A stretch of DNA of 64,000 nt from Sphaerolaimus hirsutus (GCA_964036195.1 OZ038458.1:8569832-8633831); one strand, 5' to 3'. Counted from the first letter of the stretch, positions 1 through 13,344 are shown. Notes: a model not told the origin generated them from the letters alone. Numbers and translations: made by a program.

Positions 1-496
1 TTATGATGAAAAAACTGTATAATTTTTGGTTCATTATTCAGATGGGTTATGGTAGGTTTTCATACTAAGTGTGCTGTTCGCCGCGTATACCTACATATGT
101 ATGAATTTACTAGCTTTTTATTTACGTGACAGTATGTGACTGTATTCTTCATGGATTTTATTTATGTTGAGACGAGAGTTCCGGTCTTTAAATTTTTCAC
201 GTTTTCAGATACTTCCTTCCTGTGGTATAAATATGATCACCATGCTTTCTACGGAGTTTATATTCATTTGAGGTACCTATTTATGTTTTTATTCGCGGCA
301 CAAAAAACCGACAAACGTAACATTCACCTGCTGCTGGAAAGCTGAATATCCATCGGGTGAATGTGAATAAAATTGAAGAGTGACATGTGGCATTCTATTA
401 TTATTATTTTCTGCTGTCAGACGCTTGTCATTCGCTCCATGCGGTCCGTGCGGCGCGAAAATGCATTGCACTGCAGCACCGACGGGAACTTTCCAT

Positions 497-987
497 CAGA
501 GTTGTTAAAAGTACTCAACTTTTTCAAAGTAAACGTAAACGTAAAGAAATTTTATGGTACTCACGACTGAGTACAGAAAGCGTTAAGTATAAACTTTTTA
601 CTTTTACGCTGCGTAATCGTGAGTAAAATACATTTTTCCTGGGAAAATGTAAAAATGAGTATTTTTCTCACAGAAAGTGTGAAAGTGAGTGTTTTTTCTC
701 ACAGGAAACGTAAAAGTCAGACATTTTTGTCAATTTTTACTCTAGAATACATCAAGGATGCGTTTTTCGCCCGATAAGCATTTCTTGAGAAAATGTCCTA
801 TTTTTGTCGCGTTCTATCTGTCAAAATGTCACTTTCTATGTCCCGTTTAAATACATTTTCGGTACACCCATACTTTCAAAAAGTACGCGAGTAAGTACGT
901 ACCGGTATTTTATCTGGAGAAAACGTAAACGTATTTACGCAGTACTCGAGTATCCGTATTTATCGAGTATACGTTTTAACAACTGTG
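497..987. mobile_element. hAT-type MITE, CAGAGTTGTTA family
   Basis: The ends are inverted: CAGAGTTGTTAAAAGTAC on the left and its near complement, ending CAACTGTG, on the right. Flanking 8-bp duplications are CTTTCCAT (489-496) and CTTTCCAC (988-995), 7 of 8 identical. The interior is full of short ACGTAAACGTAAA and AGTAAA motifs and has no long ORF. The 8-bp duplication and CAGAG start are typical of hAT elements. Confidence 0.85.
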
Positions 988-1150
988 CTTTCCACCCATT
1001 TCGTACTTCATTATAGCGAGACATCACATCAATTGCGTTTTGTAAAGCCGTTCTTCGAGGCTGATTAAAATTGAATGAAATTTATGATTGAAATACAGCC
1101 ATACTTATTATGGTTCATGCTCGACTCTGTACTTCAGCTATTTCTCGCCG

Positions 1151-1541
1151 CCTGGGGGCAACCAGACTCCTGGGGGCTATATCTCCCAGACCCTGTAAAG
1201 GACCCTGTAAGGTGTAAAAGACACTCTAATGTGTAAAAGACTCTGTAAAATGTCATGTGTCATGTAAAAACTCTGTAGTGTAAACTGTCAAGTCAGGTAA
1301 AAGACCCTGTAAAGTGTCATGTGTATCCAAACCTTGTTATATCATATCCAAATCTTATGTTTTTGTATCCAAATCATAATTTTTGACATACGATTTGGAT
1401 ACAAAACATAAGATTTGGATACAATAAAATAATATTTGGATACATATGACACTTTACAGGGTCTTTCACATAACATTTAACACTTTACAGGGTCTTTTAC
1501 ATGACACATGACATTTTACAGGGTCCGAGACTGGCACCTGG
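1151..1541. mobile_element. Inverted-repeat element, CCTGG/CCAGG family
   Basis: The left end reads CCTGGGGGCA and the right end GGCACCTGG. Subterminal CAGACCCTGTAAAG faces CTTTACAGGGTC. The core holds a second inverted repeat built on GTATCCAAATC (about 1325-1442). No clean target duplication is visible. Same family as the copies at 3991, 8773, 34045, 37050, 39586 and 39995. Confidence 0.7.
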
Positions 1542-2974
1542 GTTTCGCGTCGCCGTGACCGCCAATCGATATTTTTAAGAGCCATGTTTGCCGGCGGCAC
1601 GCCCAAAACTAACTCCTCCCTCAAACTTCCGAATAAATTCAATCAGCACGCCCATTTTCCACCCGTCACACGGACAAGCACAAATATGCAGCGTAAAAGT
1701 GCGGCGTGCGGCTACGCGCAGCGGCTGCGACAGTTGCAGCGCGGCAGCGGGCTTCATGCCTTTGCACTTTGCATTGCACTGTCGCTGACACGGCGTAAAA
1801 AGCGCGGTTTGGGAAATAAACTCGATTTAAACCTTCTTCGGGGCTTGATGCACTGTTGGAGGTTGAGTAGGTTCGATATGTCTTGAAGTCAGCTAAATAT
1901 TTATATTCGATAAGTAGCGGGCGTTTTTGCAATTGTATCCAAACCGCTGTTAGGGTTCATTTTATGTCATTATCCGTTAATTTGGAAGCTGTTCCTGATT
2001 TTGCCCGGCTTAACCTTTTTCATCGAGATCTATATTCACAGTTTCAAATTGTTCTGCGTTCTTGAACGCGCCTCGCGTGAGATTTGCCAACTTCAAACTG
2101 GCAAATGAATGCCATAATTGTGTTATGTAACGTGCAATTTTGACCGCTTTTTAGCCGATGTACTCCATAGAATAGCGCCGAGCGCTGTATTCCATTTCAA
2201 GGACAAGCTGCGGCGCACTTTTGAATCTGAAAAATCTCCTTTGGAATTGCTTCATGTGCTTCCCTGTTCTATGCCCCGTTTCACTGTAGCTTCGTGCGGC
2301 GCTCTTCAATTTTGCGGCCCGAAAAAGTGAATCAAAGTTGCATATCACGCCGGGTGTTGCGACAGCACATGGACGGTTTGAAAATGACCGATCCTATTGT
2401 CATTTATGTCCGTTATTGTCGATCAACCCACAGAACCATGCCCGCCATTTCCATCGAGATTTCGTCGGAACACCGGGCCGAGCCCGGACCGGTGGCCGCG
2501 CTAGGCATTTCACTTATGGTCCATTCCATTCGCAAACCGAAATGCGGCCGGGCGGCGGGCGGCAGCGCGGCCGCCGGCTATTTCCCTCCTTCATGCAATA
2601 TGCGTCGCTGCGCTACTTTCGGGTCGCTGCTAGCCCCGGCGCTTTTTCCATGTGCACCGACGCAGAACTCTGCGCGTCTCGCATGCGCGCCCTCTTTTGA
2701 CTTCTTTCTGGCTTTAGAGATGCGTATTTTGTACTCGCTCCTTTTAGTACAAAAGTAGCGCTGTGCAGTGCAATGCTTTCAGTTCCCGGAAGTAAATTTC
2801 GCGCTGTATGCGTCAATTTCCCGTGTAGGTGGCTGTCTGCTGAGGTGCCGCCGTTCTGTTCTGTTCGAAATTTGATAGACTTTGAGTGTTGCTCGTCGTG
2901 TTTGTATTGATTTTCACTGGACTCTGACTCGGCATGGGAATAATATTGATTATTGACATCGTGCAGATGCGGAC

Positions 2975-5900
2975 ATGGACTTCTCAGCGTTAATATCACC
3001 TACTCGCTTGCCCAAACGAAATTCCATTCGGCTGATAAAACCGCCGAATTCGCGCCCGTCATGCACACCTAGAACTGTTCCGGCATCGTTGGCACGCTGT
3101 TCATCGACGCCCGGCTGCAGCATGACTTTTGATAGAAGATCGACATTGGATGGCTGCGAATTTGGGGCCAAAAATTCAGCCATGACGCAGTCAATGGATG
3201 TGCATAGGTTGAGTGCAGGTGAGTAGATAGAAGATGGTGCTCGAAAGTGATTTGAAGATGCATGGAAGGAGCTTGTTTCATTCACGTTGTTACATGCAAT
3301 GCATTTTTGGAGAAAATAAAAGTTGAAAGTCACAAAAAAAATTCAGGTAATAACAAAATGTATTTACAAGTGTAGTAAATGGTTGATTAAATTTACTACA
3401 AAATAAGTTAAATCAACTACAAATAAATACAAGTGTCGAGAAAACTCTATTCAATTATTACCCAAAAAGGTCTCATCTGTGAACCCTCCATATCACATCA
3501 ATTTTTTTTTGTTTTCTATTGAAATTTATATAATTTACTCATGATATTCACATAGATCCGATGCGGGTTAATTTATACATCAAGAATTTGTAGGGCGCGT
3601 ATTGTAGGATATTGTATTTGTAACGCCATGTCATTTGATGTTTCATAACTATGTAGCTCTCCCAACTTCAGTCGACCGGAGTTGCTACGAACGACCGCGC
3701 AAGCCGTCGCGTCAATTTCACTTCGCCGCGCCCAAAAGCGCCCGCTTCGACCCGACCACCTGGTTCCTGTCTCAAATCGACCACTTTCCATCGAGGTCGA
3801 TCACGTGCCGAAGTGACACGAGTCGAAATGGGACGAGACGAGTTTACATAACGGAACGTAGAAGGGGAAGAGTGCGATCTGGTGGGATCGCCGTGGCTTT
3901 TGGCGCTGTGCTGCCGATTTTGGTGCTTCTGTTGGTGGCGCTCACTGGTGGGTTTGGTGGTGTTTTCCTGGTGTTAATGCGCTAGAACTTCCTGGTGCCA
4001 ATCCCAGACCCTGTAAAGTAAAGTGTTAAATGCCATGTAAAATGTCGTTTCTTGTGTCAATTGTCATGACAGCTGTAAATTTAAATGTCAATTGTCATAC
4101 AAAGTTCAGTAATAAATTTTTCTCGTTTTGATTGACATTTTCTTTACAGTTTACAGGGTCTGGGACTGTCCCCTGGCGTTTAAAATTGTAAAAGTGGCAA
4201 TTTTCGCTGTCTGAACACCTACCATACTTAGGACTTATGAAATTAAAACCGGCTCTGTTCGGGCGCCAGACCACGCCGCTTTTCCCATTTTTGATTATTT
4301 GTTTTTTTACACGTGAGATCGGTGCACCCAACGTGGACCCGTGTTTTTCAGCTTCATCAGTGGAACTATACTCGGCGGGCCGCAAAGTATGCGCCCAAAA
4401 TAATTTATGTCTTGGTCGATAACGCGCGAGCAGGATACTTATGTCCGCACTTTCACAAAACGAAGAATATTTTAAAACGAAAAACGGCAGAGTCGCGTGC
4501 AAGCAACGGATTTTTTTCCCGAAACGTTTTTTCTTGTTGGAACAATTTTTATTTTATTAACGATGACGTCATGATGGAGTGTTTCCTTTAGAAAAATGCA
4601 TAGCGTGCGGTCCGCCGAGTATATCTACCTATTTTTCAACATCGACAGGAAAATAGATATTTTATTTTCTCCATGGTCGATTCAATTCGACTAGGTATTT
4701 AGGTAGGCTGCGTATACACATTCAGTTAGAGGCCATTCGTCAAATTAGGGGGAAGCGTTCAGTGAGACCATTTCACAGCGCGACCCGTGGAAACGACTCA
4801 AAACTCAATTTCAACTCCACCGTGGTCGCATAGAAAAATCCGCTGGGAATTGCGCCCGCGCTGACCACTAATTTGTGCGCATTTCTGCCGGGCTTATTTG
4901 CCCGACAGTTTGAACGGTGCCGTGCACCTATTTATGTGTTGAAGCGACGTGTGGCGCTTGCGAGTGAAATTACTTGAACATGGCATAAACATGCTCACTT
5001 GGTGCCTTTCGAGTCGCCCGGGGGCTTTGTAAATACATGGGATTGTCATTGTTGTGAATATCGCTGGGGAACGGTGAAATGTTTATTATTGGACGCTTCT
5101 GAATTGTGAGAAGGGGCTCAAGTAAATCTGGGCAGAAATGCACATTTTGAATCGCGTTTTGGGTGAAAATGTCAACTCAATTCCGGAATTTCGACACCGA
5201 TAAAATAAACGATGCGTTTCTATGTATCACTGTCCCACACCACACCCCAATACCGATCCTGAGAAACCAAAATGTCAGTGCCTATCCCGATAGCAGGAAC
5301 GACTCCCGTAAAGTTTATAATTGATATTTTTTATATTGGCGGCCCGCACACTAGTTAACACATGTGTGTGACACGTGAAGCCGAAATCTGAGTTGACACA
5401 GATCAGTTGACACAGATGTGTCAACTAGTGTGTGGGACGCCAATAATGTCAATTGAAGAAATCCATTAAAAAACACATTAAAAGTAAATTTACAATGGCA
5501 CTGCGCACTATTTATATGGCCAGACCCAAAATTCGATCATAAGTATGGGAGGCGCTCGAAACGCGAGTATTTTACGCACTGAAATTGCGCTACTCAAATG
5601 CACATGCCATAAAATTAATTATTAAAAACACTCTAAACTAAAGTGTGCACCGTTTCGCAGCGCCGCAGCCGCCCCTGGCGTGGGCGCTTGACTCCGACTG
5701 CAGGTACATGTTCACGCCGGAGAACACCGGCACCGGCTACGGCCAGTTCAGCACGCCCGAGTACCCGAATCTGTACCCGGCGAATAAGAATTGTCTGTTT
5801 CAATTTCGGGCCGGTGCAGGGCACGTCGTCTGGATTTGGTGGGATTCGTTCCATTTGGAAGAGCCCTTTTTGAAGAACAATCAGTGTGTTTTGTTTTAAT

Positions 5901-8900
5901 AGTTATGTCCATACTTTCGCTTTTTTTGGTACTTCAGGTAGCAGATAACAATAATTGTTTTGATGTCAAAATTATTTTGATGTTACAATCTGCTTTGCAT
6001 CGACGTTCGAAGATTATCTGCAAAACTTCGCTATCTCTGAGAATGGAAATGCATTGTGCCCACAGGAGAACTAAATTGGCGACCCTCACGCTACTTGACA
6101 CATGTGTGTCAACTGGTCTATGTCAACTCATATTTCGGCTTCACGTGTCGTAGAGCAATCTTCCAAAGCACATGCGGCAATGTTGAAAAAAAATATTATG
6201 GTAGGTGCATTGCACAATCGCTCAGCGACAGTTGTAGCCGAAATCAGTTGACACAAGCCAGTTGGCACACATGTGTCAACTAGTGTGCGGGCCGCCGATA
6301 TTGTTTTTCTTCCACGGGTTCTGGTGTAAATATTTTTTTCTGGTAAGTTCATCGGTGCGGCTCATGCTGTCTGTTCATAGCTTTTACAAAGTGTTCAACT
6401 TGAAATATTGTTGTTATCGTATGTAAAAATTATAGTATTTTTATTTTCAAGTAAACATTGTAGTTTCCCATCAAAAAATCGCAGATGTCTGCACGATTAC
6501 GTGGAAATACTGATAACCGATTATCAGGGGCAACAGCATGTTTCGAGCAGGTTTTGCGGCCAGCGCCAACCCCCCAATTTGGAAACCATGCAGCCAGACG
6601 TGGACATAAGATTTCACTCGAGCCACACCAGTCATTATCAGGGCTTCGCTGGGAAGTTCAAGTTTCTCCATGAAAGTTGGTGACATGACAGTGATACTTT
6701 TTCAAGTTTTGACACAATTCGACTTTAAAATGAAATGTGAAAGTGAAAAAAATGAAAAATACGAATGATAATTAGCCTACGGCAGAAACAACAGATACAA
6801 AATGTAATTCTGAGAAAAGATAACCCCCACCTTGAATCACCCCTCCCTTCAATAGCCCCCCTCAAAAGCTCCGACGATAAAATAACTCCTCTGGGGTCTT
6901 ATTCGAGAATATACGGTAGGTATTACTGACTACTGAATCATACTAAATCATTAAAAATCCTCACTTCTTCTCCTCAACATAACAAACCCCACACCCAATT
7001 TAAACACCCCCCCCCCCAGGAGAAGTGGGCGCGCCGCAGTCGAGCATAGCGCCATCCGTGCCGGCGCCATTGGCGCAACAGTGCGGCGGCACGGCGGCGG
7101 GCGTACATTCGGGCGTCATTACGTCGCCCGGATTCCCGCAAATGTACCCGGGGGAGATTGAGTGCAATTGGTTGATAAGGGTGAATGAGGATAAAAAAGT
7201 TTTTGTGAAGATGATGGATTTGTATTTGACGCAGGGATTGGGTGAGTTTGGGTGTTTTTTTATTGTGTTTTTTTTGGCTTTTGGTTTTTGTGCTACTCGT
7301 AAATATTTAGTCAATATATACAGAGTGTGTCACCTCGAAAAAAATCACCACTTCGTAAAGTTATAAGTGTCAGCCAAATGAGCAAAAGTAAAATACAATT
7401 AAATTAAAATTGAAATTGCTGAAAATGCAAATGAATAAAAACTTTCAAATGAATAAAACTGCAAGTGAATAAAACTTTGTGCGACACCAAGTAAAACCTT
7501 GTGCTAAACTGGGGCCAATCCAAGACCCTGTAAAGTGTAAAGTAACGTGTCAAATGTCATGTAAAATGTCGTGTAAAGTGTCAATTGTCATGACAAATGT
7601 AAAGTAAAGTGTCAATTGTCATGCAAAGTTCAGAAATAAAATATTTTTATTTTATTTTGATCGACGTTTAATCTGACATTCGACACGTAACATAACACTT
7701 CACAGAGCACGGGACCCCCCACTCGACTCACATATCCTCCCCCCACGGGGATGTACCGGCCGTAAAGTAAACCCGGCCGTAAAGTATCTACTATAGGCCG
7801 GGCATCATTACGGCGGAGTTGTTCAAAGTACTGAACTTTTTTAAAGTAAACGTAAACGTAAAGTATTTTATTTTTAGTCACACCTGAGTACAGAAAACGT
7901 AAAGTAAAATTTTTCTACTTTTACGCTGTGTAAAAGGTGGGTAAACGTAAATATCTGTAAATACTCAGGGAAAGCGTAAAAGTAAGGAATTTTTCGATTT
8001 TGTACCTAGGAAAACGTAAAAATGAGTGAATATAGGTGAAAGCGAGAGTCGTCGCTATCCGTACCCCTATAATTTCCGCTGTTTTTTTACGCTATTTTTT
8101 CAGCCATTTATATTCGTGTGAGTGATTTTTTGCTTTTTATGCACTCGAAAATGTTCTCAATTACGTTTTCTGTTATCGCGCACTTTCAAAAAGTACGCGA
8201 GTAAGTGAGTACCGGTATTTTTTCGTGAGGAAGCGTAAACGTATTTACGCAGCACTCGAGTATACGTATTTATCGAGTAAACGTAAATACGTTTGTACAA
8301 CTATGCATTACGGCCGGATTTACTTTACGGCCGAGATCTCGCTTCCCCCCACACCTTTACCCCCGCGCACCCACAGAGTGCAACCGGGCGGCCGTGTACA
8401 TCCAGGACGGCTACAGGCACCAGGACCTGCTCACCGCCAGCACCGACGCGAACAACCTCCGCTATTCCCCGTCGGAGGCGCGCGTGCGCTTTTGCGGAGA
8501 CATATCTTATCACATACAGGAGGGCCAGAAAAGTTACATCAGCGACAGGAATCGCATGTTGGTCAAGTTCGTGGCGCGCATCCCCCCGCCCGACGCGCTT
8601 ATTGATGCTTATGAGAGACAGGAGAAGCCCGTGGGCTTTAGATTGGTTTGGACTGCTGTGGAAGAGACTGATGGTGAGTGTTGTGTATATTTATAGTTAG
8701 GTAGTCTGGTTACTGTAGAATGTACACCGGAAGTCTCATGTGGAAAAGAGTGACCGTATTTCCTGGAAATACCCCTGGGGGCAGTCCCAAGCCCTGTAAA
8801 GTGTAAAGTAAAGTGTCAAATGTAAAGTCAAATGCAAAGTCAAGTGTCAATCAAAACGAAAAAGAAAAGATTTTATTACTGAACTTTGCATGACAATTGA

Positions 8901-11900
8901 CACTTTACTTTGCATTTGACTTTACATTTGACACTTTACTTTACACTTTACAGGGCTTGGGATTGCCACCTGGGGTATATTTCAGAGTGCAAATTTCGAG
9001 GGGGGATACGAGGAAGGGTATTTTGAGTAGTGTTTTTTCAGAGTGCTGATTTTGAGTGGGTCAGTATTTCGAGGGGGTGGGTATTTCGAGGAAGTACGGT
9101 AAATGTCTTTTTTCTCATCACATTTCATAGCTTTCACTAATCTGTTTATCTGGTGCAAAATATATGAAAAGTGACTGAATTCATCAAATTATCTTAATAC
9201 TCTCTGTAGTGCATGCAGTACGCCCATCTACCTACATATTTATTTACAAAAGTAATGCACACCATTTTTGACTGTCTTGAAGACACAACATATTCCACTG
9301 TATTCACAATTTCCTTTCCACAGTAACATACGGCGGCCAAGAATCCACAGCCAGTTGCTCAGGATTTCTCTGCACTGGCGGAGAATTTTGCATAGACGAA
9401 GGCAAACGGGTCTGCGCCAAACGGAAGCGATATTGTATTGATAAAAGTTTGGTATGCGACGGGTTGCCGAATTGCGCTGAACATGATGACTCGGATGAGG
9501 AGAATTGTTGGTTTGGGCTCTTAGAGTTATTGTCATAAATGTGTACTGAATAGATATTTGTATTGAAATTGGACAAGGCGGCTTGTACCAAATGACACAT
9601 AGAGCGACAACTTACGGACATTTTCATATAGATTTTTATGTGACACGTCACAATACCCTCTAAACTATTTAGGTTGAATTTTAAAGCTTCACTAGTCGCT
9701 TGGCACCACGTCAGCCACTTTGCCTGACAATTACCACTTTAAACTATGCGGAATTTTCCGTGGATCCGGTACACATCTCCGACCCACGTTTTCATGACTT
9801 TTTGACACAGCGTCGCTTAGAAACATAATTTATAGTACAAATAACACTCTCAGGCTACGCGCTGCAAATCACAGCCACTGGAGTGTTGGCAGTGGCTTTC
9901 TTGGTGTGTGTCATTGTCACTGTTATCTGCTGCCAGCGGCGGAGAAATAGACGCACTTTGGATCGCATGAAGCGGGATCGTACCTATGGACAGGCTCAAC
10001 AGGTAAATTACCTATTGCCGTTACTTTTGCCTTACTCAGCTACTTTTGTAGTCTAAATAGATCTTATCTGGGTGATGATGAAAAAGTATCCTTGAATGTC
10101 AACATCACAAAACGACAAACACACAAAGACACAATAAATCTGTGAAAAGCCCAGATTACCATCGCATTTAACCGCATTTGATCAAAGTATTTTTCAACAC
10201 AATTTCAGCCCCCCCCTCCAACACGCAGTCACAACCCCTGGCCGACCGCAGTCGCTCACCCGACCCCCTAGCTCCCGGGGGTCAACGGGGGGTGCCATTG
10301 GGGCAAACAGTGCTCTCTCCAGGATGGCAACCGCCACTGCAAGGAGGTGGCGCCGTTAATAGGGAATCGTCACCTAGAGGGGGTGCCGAGCACAAACAGG
10401 GTAGGGGCAGGATGTTGGAAGGACCAGCTGCGTTTTCCAGGTCTGTTTGGTTTTTGTAGTGGGGTGGTTTGTTGGTGTTCAATATTGTGTGAAAGAAAAC
10501 AGATACTTATTCTGCCCGGACAGAGCTCGCTCCATGAGTCCCAGTAGCAGCGCGTCAGGGGGTGGCCACAGAGGCCCCCTAATGAATCGACACTACCCAC
10601 CCCCATCGGGGGTTCCCAACCACCCCCCTGGGGGTTCCAGCGCGTGCGCGTCCAGTTTGGAGCTGACCGCGCTGCCGCACAACTATCACAATGCGCCGGC
10701 CGAGTATTACAGCGAAGAGGATGATGCCAGGCACCCGTTTTTACCTCCCAATGGGGGTGTGCCCGGCGCCGGGGGTGCTAATCACGTGGGCGCGGGCAGG
10801 CCTTGGCACCATCACCATGGCGCCAGTGTGACACCGCCGCCGAGGTTGGTACGAGTGGGTGCAGTTGAAGCTGGGTAATTAAACTGATAGAGCTCTTTTA
10901 ATAATATACAAACCGTTTGAAATTTTGCGTATAGGGCCAGTTCTCCTCGCTGGTCATAACCTAATTAAAGTTAATGTTAATTGTCAAAACAAAGAAAGTG
11001 ACAGGTAAAGTGTTAATTTGCAGAAAAATGTTAAATTTAAGAGGAAAACAAAATTTTTAGTGGCATTGTATATTTTACGTGAGTAGCTGACTCAGCACGC
11101 TTTACAGGGTGCGACAGTATTTACCCCTGTATTTATCGTCATATTGTCAAGTTCCAAGCAAGCTGCCACATTTCATAGCATTTTACAACACATCACACTG
11201 AATCTAACCACATCGGCACCCACAGGTACACTCCCTGCAGCGCGTCCGCCTACCAGCACTCATCCAACACGCTGAGCACGACAACAGCGAGCAGCAGTCG
11301 ACGCCGGCCCACGTCCGCCGCCGGCGGCAACTACGGGTCGTCGCAGCAGCAGCACAACGCGGCCGCCCGGCCGCCGCTCAAAGTGACCGCCGTGCCGCCG
11401 CCACAGGTGTCCGCCGCGCAGAGCGACGCGTGCAGGTGCGGCCCGGCGGCCGGCGCGCCCGCCGACTCGAGACAGAGCAGCGTGGACACTATGAGCCCGC
11501 CGCTGGTGCGGGTGCATCACAGGTGGGTGTTGATGGATCCACATTGATGGACTCGACTGAAACTAAATACCGTATTTGCTTGAATAATTCCCCACCTGGG
11601 ATAATTACTCACCTCGAATAATTCCTCCCTGTTAGAAGTATGTGGAAAAAATAATCCCCCTTGAATGGTTCCCCCTCAAGGTATATGATCAAGTCGTTTT
11701 CTCTAATTTAAACAAAAATCATATGTTGTTCTGAAGGAGAAACAAAATTCTGGCGAAAGAATAATTCCCCCTCGAATAGTTCCTCCCTCAAAAAAGTCTG
11801 ACGAAAAAATAATACCCCATGGGAATTGTTCGAGCAAATACTGTGCAAAAACAACGATGAACAATGACACACAATGAAAACACACATTCAAAATATAAAT

Positions 11901-13344
11901 AAGTAGACACTGGATGAGCTTCTATGTTGCTATGTTACTGTTCCAACGGAAACTCACCTATTTTAGAGAGAAATAAGAAACTCATTTTTCTTCAACATGC
12001 GACCACAGAAAGTGTTCTGACTCAGACACTCAAAAACGTGTCCCACAATCGGCCACAACACTCCACAGGTCTCACCCGACGGCAACGCTGCTAGCGGAGA
12101 CGACGATCGACTCCGATCTGCGTCTGGTCGCCGGCGCCAGTGCGCAGCCACAGTCGCGCAGTCGCAGCGCCGGCGCGCCGCTGCACAGAGGGAGGCCGCC
12201 GCCGCCGCCCGCCGCCAGCGCCGTGCTCACCGCCCAGGTTGGGAAGGTTTTTGTGGAGTTGGCGGGCCGGGGTTCCAGTATATATATTGAGGATTGATAA
12301 GGTCTTCAAGGCAGAAAAACGCTTGAAAATAACGTTTTTGTGCCAAAAGGGGGTAAAATTTCTCAAAAATCGCCCCAAAGAAATAGCTGGCAGAATTGGG
12401 GTGTTGCTTCAGGCCATAATAGCCAAAAAATTCCTCGCAACAGATAGATAGCTGAGCAGTGACTGGATTAGATAGCTGCCACGTTTGGGATGGGTACGGG
12501 AGCGGTGCAGATAATAATAAACCGACTTCCAAGTCCACCCCGCAAATTACAAGCCGCACCTCCTCTAACAGGCGGTGCCCGCGTACGCCGTGGGCGCGTC
12601 CACGACCTCGGGCGAAAGTTCGGACAGCATGGCGGCCATGACGAGCAGCACCGGCGCCGGCGGCACCAAGAAGAAGTCTGTCGGCTTCACCGACCACCAC
12701 GTGGTCATCGTGCCCAGTCCCTACGGCACCGTGGAGAGGGGCGGCCCGCCGCAGACCCAGGGACAGCAGGTTGTTATTATGTTAACTGTACTTGGTGGAC
12801 CTCAAGGTATGCGCCCAAAATTACTTATGTCTTAGTCGGTAACACGCGAGCAGGATACTTAAGTACGCACTTATCACAAAAAGAATATAGTAGGTAATTT
12901 TAAGAAAAAAAAGCGGAGTCGCGTACATCCCATTAATGCTTCATCCTGAAACGTTTTCTTTTCGCTGGAACAATTTTGATTTTATGAACGATGACGTCAT
13001 GATGGAGTGTTTCTTTCAGAAAAATGTATAGCGTGCGGTCCGCCGAGTATATTATTGATTTTATGTGTGGTGACTCTTATTTCACTTAATCCGCTAAAAT
13101 CCCAACCCAACCACTAACCCTTCAGCTGGAAGTCCTAGAAGAAGAGTCAATGTCGGGCACGGGCACCACGCCCACCCTGTCCACGGGGAACACGCTGGGC
13201 AGGCAGCCGGGCAGCGGGCACAACGAGCGCATCAACGACGCCGACCAGCCGCCGCCGCCGCCCGCTTGGATGCTCAGAGACGGCAGCGTGCAGCAGGAGG
13301 CTACCTCCACTAGTGGCGGCAGACATAAACCTGCTATTGTGTAA
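2975..13344 (+). CDS. Neto: NETO-like CUB-CUB-LDLa single-pass membrane protein, multi-exon
   Basis: Inferred exons: 2975-3218, 3672-3947, 5661-5883, 6485-6675, 7020-7241, 8377-8673, 9324-9506, 9854-10002, 10229-10440, 10524-10844, 11226-11522, 12069-12237, 12572-12769 and 13126-13344 (stop TAA). All junctions agree in phase; the model gives about 1066 residues. Counting from the ATG at 2975: a hydrophobic segment near 150-173, CUB1 about 187-311 (four Cys, FCG motif), CUB2 about 333-480 (four Cys, FCG), an LDL-receptor class A domain about 494-545 ending DSDEEN-C, a TM helix about 546-569, then about 500 cytoplasmic residues rich in Pro, Ser, Gly and His. CUB-CUB-LDLa-TM is the NETO order; Neto proteins are auxiliary subunits of kainate-type glutamate receptors, and fly Neto acts at the neuromuscular junction. 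LEV-10-like proteins are an alternative. The last LDLa cysteine codon is split by an intron. The first two exons and the start codon are the weakest part. Confidence 0.8.
3991..4176. mobile_element. Inverted-repeat element, CCTGG/CCAGG family, intron 2 of the NETO-like gene
   Basis: Left end CCTGGTGCCAATCCCAGACC, right end GTCTGGGACTGTCCCCTGG. The interior is a long imperfect hairpin of AAATGTCA-like units. It sits 43 bp after the exon that ends at 3947. Confidence 0.75.
4369..4624. mobile_element. MITE with ACTCGGCGGACCGC ends
   Basis: TATACTCGGCGG at the left faces CCGCCGAGTATA at the right. The interior motifs GCGCCCAAAATAATTTATG and GATGACGTCATGATGGAGTG recur in the copies near 12790, 18260, 44229, 48851 and 54624. 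The ends lie in TATA, consistent with a TA target. Confidence 0.75.
5336..5448. mobile_element. Short MITE with GGCGGCCCGCACACTAG end
   Basis: GGCGGCCCGCACACTAGTTA faces TAACTAGTG-like sequence ending GTGTGGGACGCC. The core repeats TTGACACAGAT. It is intronic in the NETO-like gene. The copy at 6085-6300 has the same ends and a longer core. Confidence 0.65.
6085..6300. mobile_element. MITE with GGCGGCCCGCACACTAG-type ends, longer copy
   Basis: The right end CAACTAGTGTGCGGGCCGCC matches the ends of the 5336-5448 copy. The left end (from GGCGACCCTCACGC) is more diverged. Both ends contain ACACATGTGTCAAC. It lies in the intron between the two CUB1 exons. Confidence 0.6.
7508..7721. mobile_element. 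Degraded CCTGG/CCAGG-family element
   Basis: Left end CTGGGGCCAATCCAAGACCC, then AAGTAAAGTGTCAA and its complements. The right end (CACGGGACCCCCCACTCG) is ragged. It lies in the intron inside CUB2. Confidence 0.5.
7814..8305. mobile_element. hAT-type MITE, CAGAGTTGTTA family
   Basis: It starts CGGAGTTGTTCAAAGTACTG and ends TTGTACAACTATG. It is flanked by exact 8-bp duplications CATTACGG at 7806-7813 and 8306-8313. It has split a host repeat carrying GGCCGTAAAGTAAA. Intronic in the NETO-like gene. Confidence 0.85.
8773..8973. mobile_element. CCTGG/CCAGG-family element inserted into a CCGTATTT-family element
   Basis: Ends CCTGGGGGCAGTCCCAAGCC and GGCTTGGGATTGCCACCTGG, almost perfect inverted repeats with a hairpin core. 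The flanks (CCTGGAAATACCCC before, TATTTCAGAG after) are the interior of a CCGTATTT element. Read on the - strand, both ends look like splice sites: AG-GTGGCA and CCCCCAG. Confidence 0.75.
11570..11843. mobile_element. TA-flanked MITE, CCGTATTT superfamily (GAATAATTCCCC subtype)
   Basis: TA-CCGTATTTGCTTGAATAAT faces ATTGTTCGAGCAAATACTG. The interior repeats AATAATTCCCCCT. It lies in the intron after the exon ending at 11522. Confidence 0.65.
12790..13050. mobile_element. MITE with ACTCGGCGGACCGC ends
   Basis: The right end GCGGTCCGCCGAGTATA is intact. The left end (TACTTGGTGGACCTCAAGG) is diverged. Interior motifs GCGCCCAAAATTACTTATG and GATGACGTCATGATGG match the other copies. It lies in the last intron of the NETO-like gene. 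Confidence 0.65.

Larger units (their letters stand above)
1..2974. other. Upstream repeat-rich stretch with a GC-rich island
   Basis: No convincing coding exon. Positions 1-110 match 29566-29650 almost base for base, so this is a dispersed repeat. A hAT-type element lies at 497-987 and a CCTGG/CCAGG-ended element at 1151-1541. From about 1560 to 2970 the DNA becomes rich in CpG and G+C. This could be the promoter and 5' UTR of the NETO-like gene, but I see no definite TATA box. Confidence 0.4.
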
